The translations under genes were made by a program, and so were the position numbers. From a bacterium Ga0077546 (GTDB lineage: Bacteria; Cyanobacteriota; Vampirovibrionia; Obscuribacterales; Obscuribacteraceae), in the NCBI GenBank assembly GCA_001464165.1, contig LNEX01000561.1:1-6725 (forward strand): a stretch of DNA of 6,725 nucleotides. The letters are read 5' to 3'. The notes under the pieces are model-generated. The model was not told the origin of the DNA. It did no database searches and saw nothing but the letters and a program-made list of their open reading frames with translations. Shown piece after piece: positions 5,110-6,725 of the stretch. Within the stretch, counting starts at the first letter, position 1. Every line of letters starts with the position of its first letter.

Positions 5110-6699
5110 ATGATTGAAGACGGCCACACTGAAGTCAATGCATCGGCAAAAACCAGTGAGCCCTGGACCGAGAAATTGTCTCGAGAAGCTGAGCTGCTAA
5201 AATCAGCTGGCCCAGGCTTTATCAACGCAGCAAAAGATGCGACAAAACCAGAGAATCTACCAGCAACATTAGGTACAGTCGCTCTTTCGGCTGGCCTGGG
5301 TTTAGTTATGGCTCGCTACGCACCAATGAAAGGTGCCGTTGGTGCGCTAACCAGAACAGGTCTTGCCAGCATGACTATTGCTGGCCTAGCAGAAACAACA
5401 GTCAACGGCAGCCAAATCGCTGGGGCACTAAAAGACACTTGGAATTCAGATCGAAATTGGCAGCAAAATGTTTCAGTAGTTCAAAGTAGCCTTGGTCGCT
5501 TTGCTTTTGAAAGTGCACTAATGACCGCTGGTGGGCTGACCACCAGCAAGCTCAGCAGTGCTACATTTAGAACCAGAGAATACCTATCGTGCACAAAGAA
5601 GCTTGGGCTTTCAGGCGATGCCGTCACCCTAGACTTAGCGCATCCGCAGTACGCTTTTAAAGAGCCAGCAACATTGCGCTTGATGCAAAACAGGCTAACA
5701 GGCTACAAGACAAGACAAGAAGTATTTGTCACTCGTAATGAAAATGAGCTGGGGCCATTTGCCGATTTCACCGATTATAAAAAGCGTGCTCTCACAGAGA
5801 TAACCGCCCCAGTGAGAGAATATACAGTTAAGGGCTTAGAAACGAAAATCGATGTGCCAGAAGAATACGCTCAGTCTCTCGATCAAGTAAGAGCGTTGAG
5901 ACTAAAAGCAGAAGGCCCAAGCGGTCTGCGTGGGTTTTTCTCAAGGGGGAAAGAATCTCAAGAAGCGCTCCTCAAGCTAGACCAGCACCCACATGGCTAC
6001 CGAGCTTTACCAGAAGATTTGATAGAGCTTCTCGAACGCCAACCAAATGCATCATACACACGTAGACTTCTAATAAGCGATTGGGAGTGGCCTCTTGCTG
6101 CCTTCTACAGCAAATCACGAAAAGCGCTCGACGCTACTCCAGCCAGTGCTAGTCCAAGTGGTTTCATCGCCACACACAAGTTAGCAGCAACAGATGCAGA
6201 TGGTGGATACCTGAATCTCATAATGAACCACGAGTGGTCGCACCTGAGCAAGTGGCGAAATAAAACTGCTAGTGATGCTTTTGACGCTGCTGTAGGTCTA
6301 GAAGACAAAAATTATTTAAAACGTCACTCTCCCTTGAGCAATCTTGATGAGCATTGGGCGATTTACTCAGCCGAGGGCGTTCTTACACCTTCTGGTAACC
6401 AATTCTTTGAAATGGTTAGAACTGCACCAATGAGAAGTGCAGTACTCGGGCGATCACTGACAGAGTCTTTAGCTCAAGTTCCGGCCCATAACCGCAGCCC
6501 CTTACATAACTTCTATGCCAAACGCGCTGCATACATACAAGAGAACGTAACCCCAAAGGTTCTGGCAGAGCTAGATCAAAAAATGCAGAGCCCCGAACAA
6601 ATAGAACTAGCGAAAAAAGTTAAGGGTTATCTGACACAAAGAAAACCAATTTCCAATGAAAGCGCCGCAGACCAGATTGAAGTTTTTCAAGTAGCCTAG
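5110..6699 (+). CDS. Putative zinc metallopeptidase with hydrophobic N-terminal region
   Basis: A 529-residue protein. After a polar start, residues about 50-150 are Gly/Ala-rich and moderately hydrophobic (SAGLGLVMARY at 60-70, then about 83-95 and 130-143), which could form membrane hairpins. Residues 150-340 match nothing I know. The C-terminal part has NHEWSHL with H374-E375-x-x-H378, the zinc-binding HExxH signature, then NLDEHWA at 411-417. The N-x-x-E-x-x-A pattern, 36 residues after the second His, resembles the third-ligand segment of anthrax lethal factor (NEAEFFA, 45 residues on), making E414 the likely third zinc ligand and E375 the catalytic base. The substrate is unknown. Only a weak SD (TGGA) precedes the ATG. 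There is no signal peptide. The protease call is an inference from motifs; an inactive or structural role remains possible. Confidence 0.72.
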   Translation: MIEDGHTEVNASAKTSEPWTEKLSREAELLKSAGPGFINAAKDATKPENLPATLGTVALSAGLGLVMARYAPMKGAVGALTRTGLASMTIAGLAETTVNGSQIAGALKDTWNSDRNWQQNVSVVQSSLGRFAFESALMTAGGLTTSKLSSATFRTREYLSCTKKLGLSGDAVTLDLAHPQYAFKEPATLRLMQNRLTGYKTRQEVFVTRNENELGPFADFTDYKKRALTEITAPVREYTVKGLETKIDVPEEYAQSLDQVRALRLKAEGPSGLRGFFSRGKESQEALLKLDQHPHGYRALPEDLIELLERQPNASYTRRLLISDWEWPLAAFYSKSRKALDATPASASPSGFIATHKLAATDADGGYLNLIMNHEWSHLSKWRNKTASDAFDAAVGLEDKNYLKRHSPLSNLDEHWAIYSAEGVLTPSGNQFFEMVRTAPMRSAVLGRSLTESLAQVPAHNRSPLHNFYAKRAAYIQENVTPKVLAELDQKMQSPEQIELAKKVKGYLTQRKPISNESAADQIEVFQVA

Positions 6700-6725
6700 A
6701 TTGAGCTCAAGTAACCATGATAGCG
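6700..6725 (+). other. End of window, no feature called
   Basis: The 26 bases after the stop codon contain ATGATAGCG at 6717-6725, which could begin a further gene, but no SD stands before it and too little is visible to judge. There is no terminator hairpin after the metallopeptidase-like gene within the window. Confidence 0.5.

Overview
The window looks like bacterial chromosome, read as two gene groups on opposite strands with a long gene-poor spacer between them. It suggests a bacterium with lipoproteins, ordinary Shine-Dalgarno (SD) starts and intermediate GC. The style of the long protein at 5110-6699 (Gly/Ala-rich hydrophobic N-terminal half, unknown middle, metallopeptidase-like end) reminds me of predicted proteins from non-photosynthetic cyanobacterial relatives (Vampirovibrionia/Melainabacteria, Obscuribacter type). 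That assignment is a low-confidence inference; no rRNA or other marker gene is present.

Left part (1-2405, minus strand): a three-gene run, transcribed right to left. It starts with a 542-residue lipoprotein that fuses a periplasmic substrate-binding domain to a von Willebrand A (VWA) domain with an intact MIDAS metal site. After 44 bp comes a 202-residue membrane protein resembling XpaC. After a further 8-14 bp comes the start of another membrane-anchored or exported protein, cut by the window edge. XpaC-like proteins are commonly encoded beside TelA (toxic-anion-resistance) proteins and, in stress-response loci, with VWA proteins, so the run reads as an envelope stress or metal-related module. 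A 7-bp perfect inverted repeat lies 29 nt upstream of the first gene and could be an operator.

Middle (2406-3253): no convincing protein gene. It holds a strong plus-strand rho-independent terminator at 2925-2950, preceded by two further hairpins, which together suggest a small RNA or an attenuated leader of about 100 nt. It also holds two copies of a 20-nt imperfect repeat and an exact 15-nt duplication.

Right part (3254-6699, plus strand): six genes of largely unknown function. Two are small single-span membrane proteins that share an MD(E/Q)S(L/F)DI start. Three are small unrecognised proteins of 108, 117 and 124 residues. The last is a 529-residue protein with HEWSH and a downstream N-x-x-E-x-x-A motif, as in anthrax-lethal-factor-like zinc metallopeptidases. 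Four copies of the 20-nt repeat, each followed at fixed spacing by a related A/T-rich octamer, lie between units. They look like shared promoters or operators, and this is the most unusual pattern in the window. Base composition is lower in GC here than in the minus-strand genes, which fits accessory DNA.
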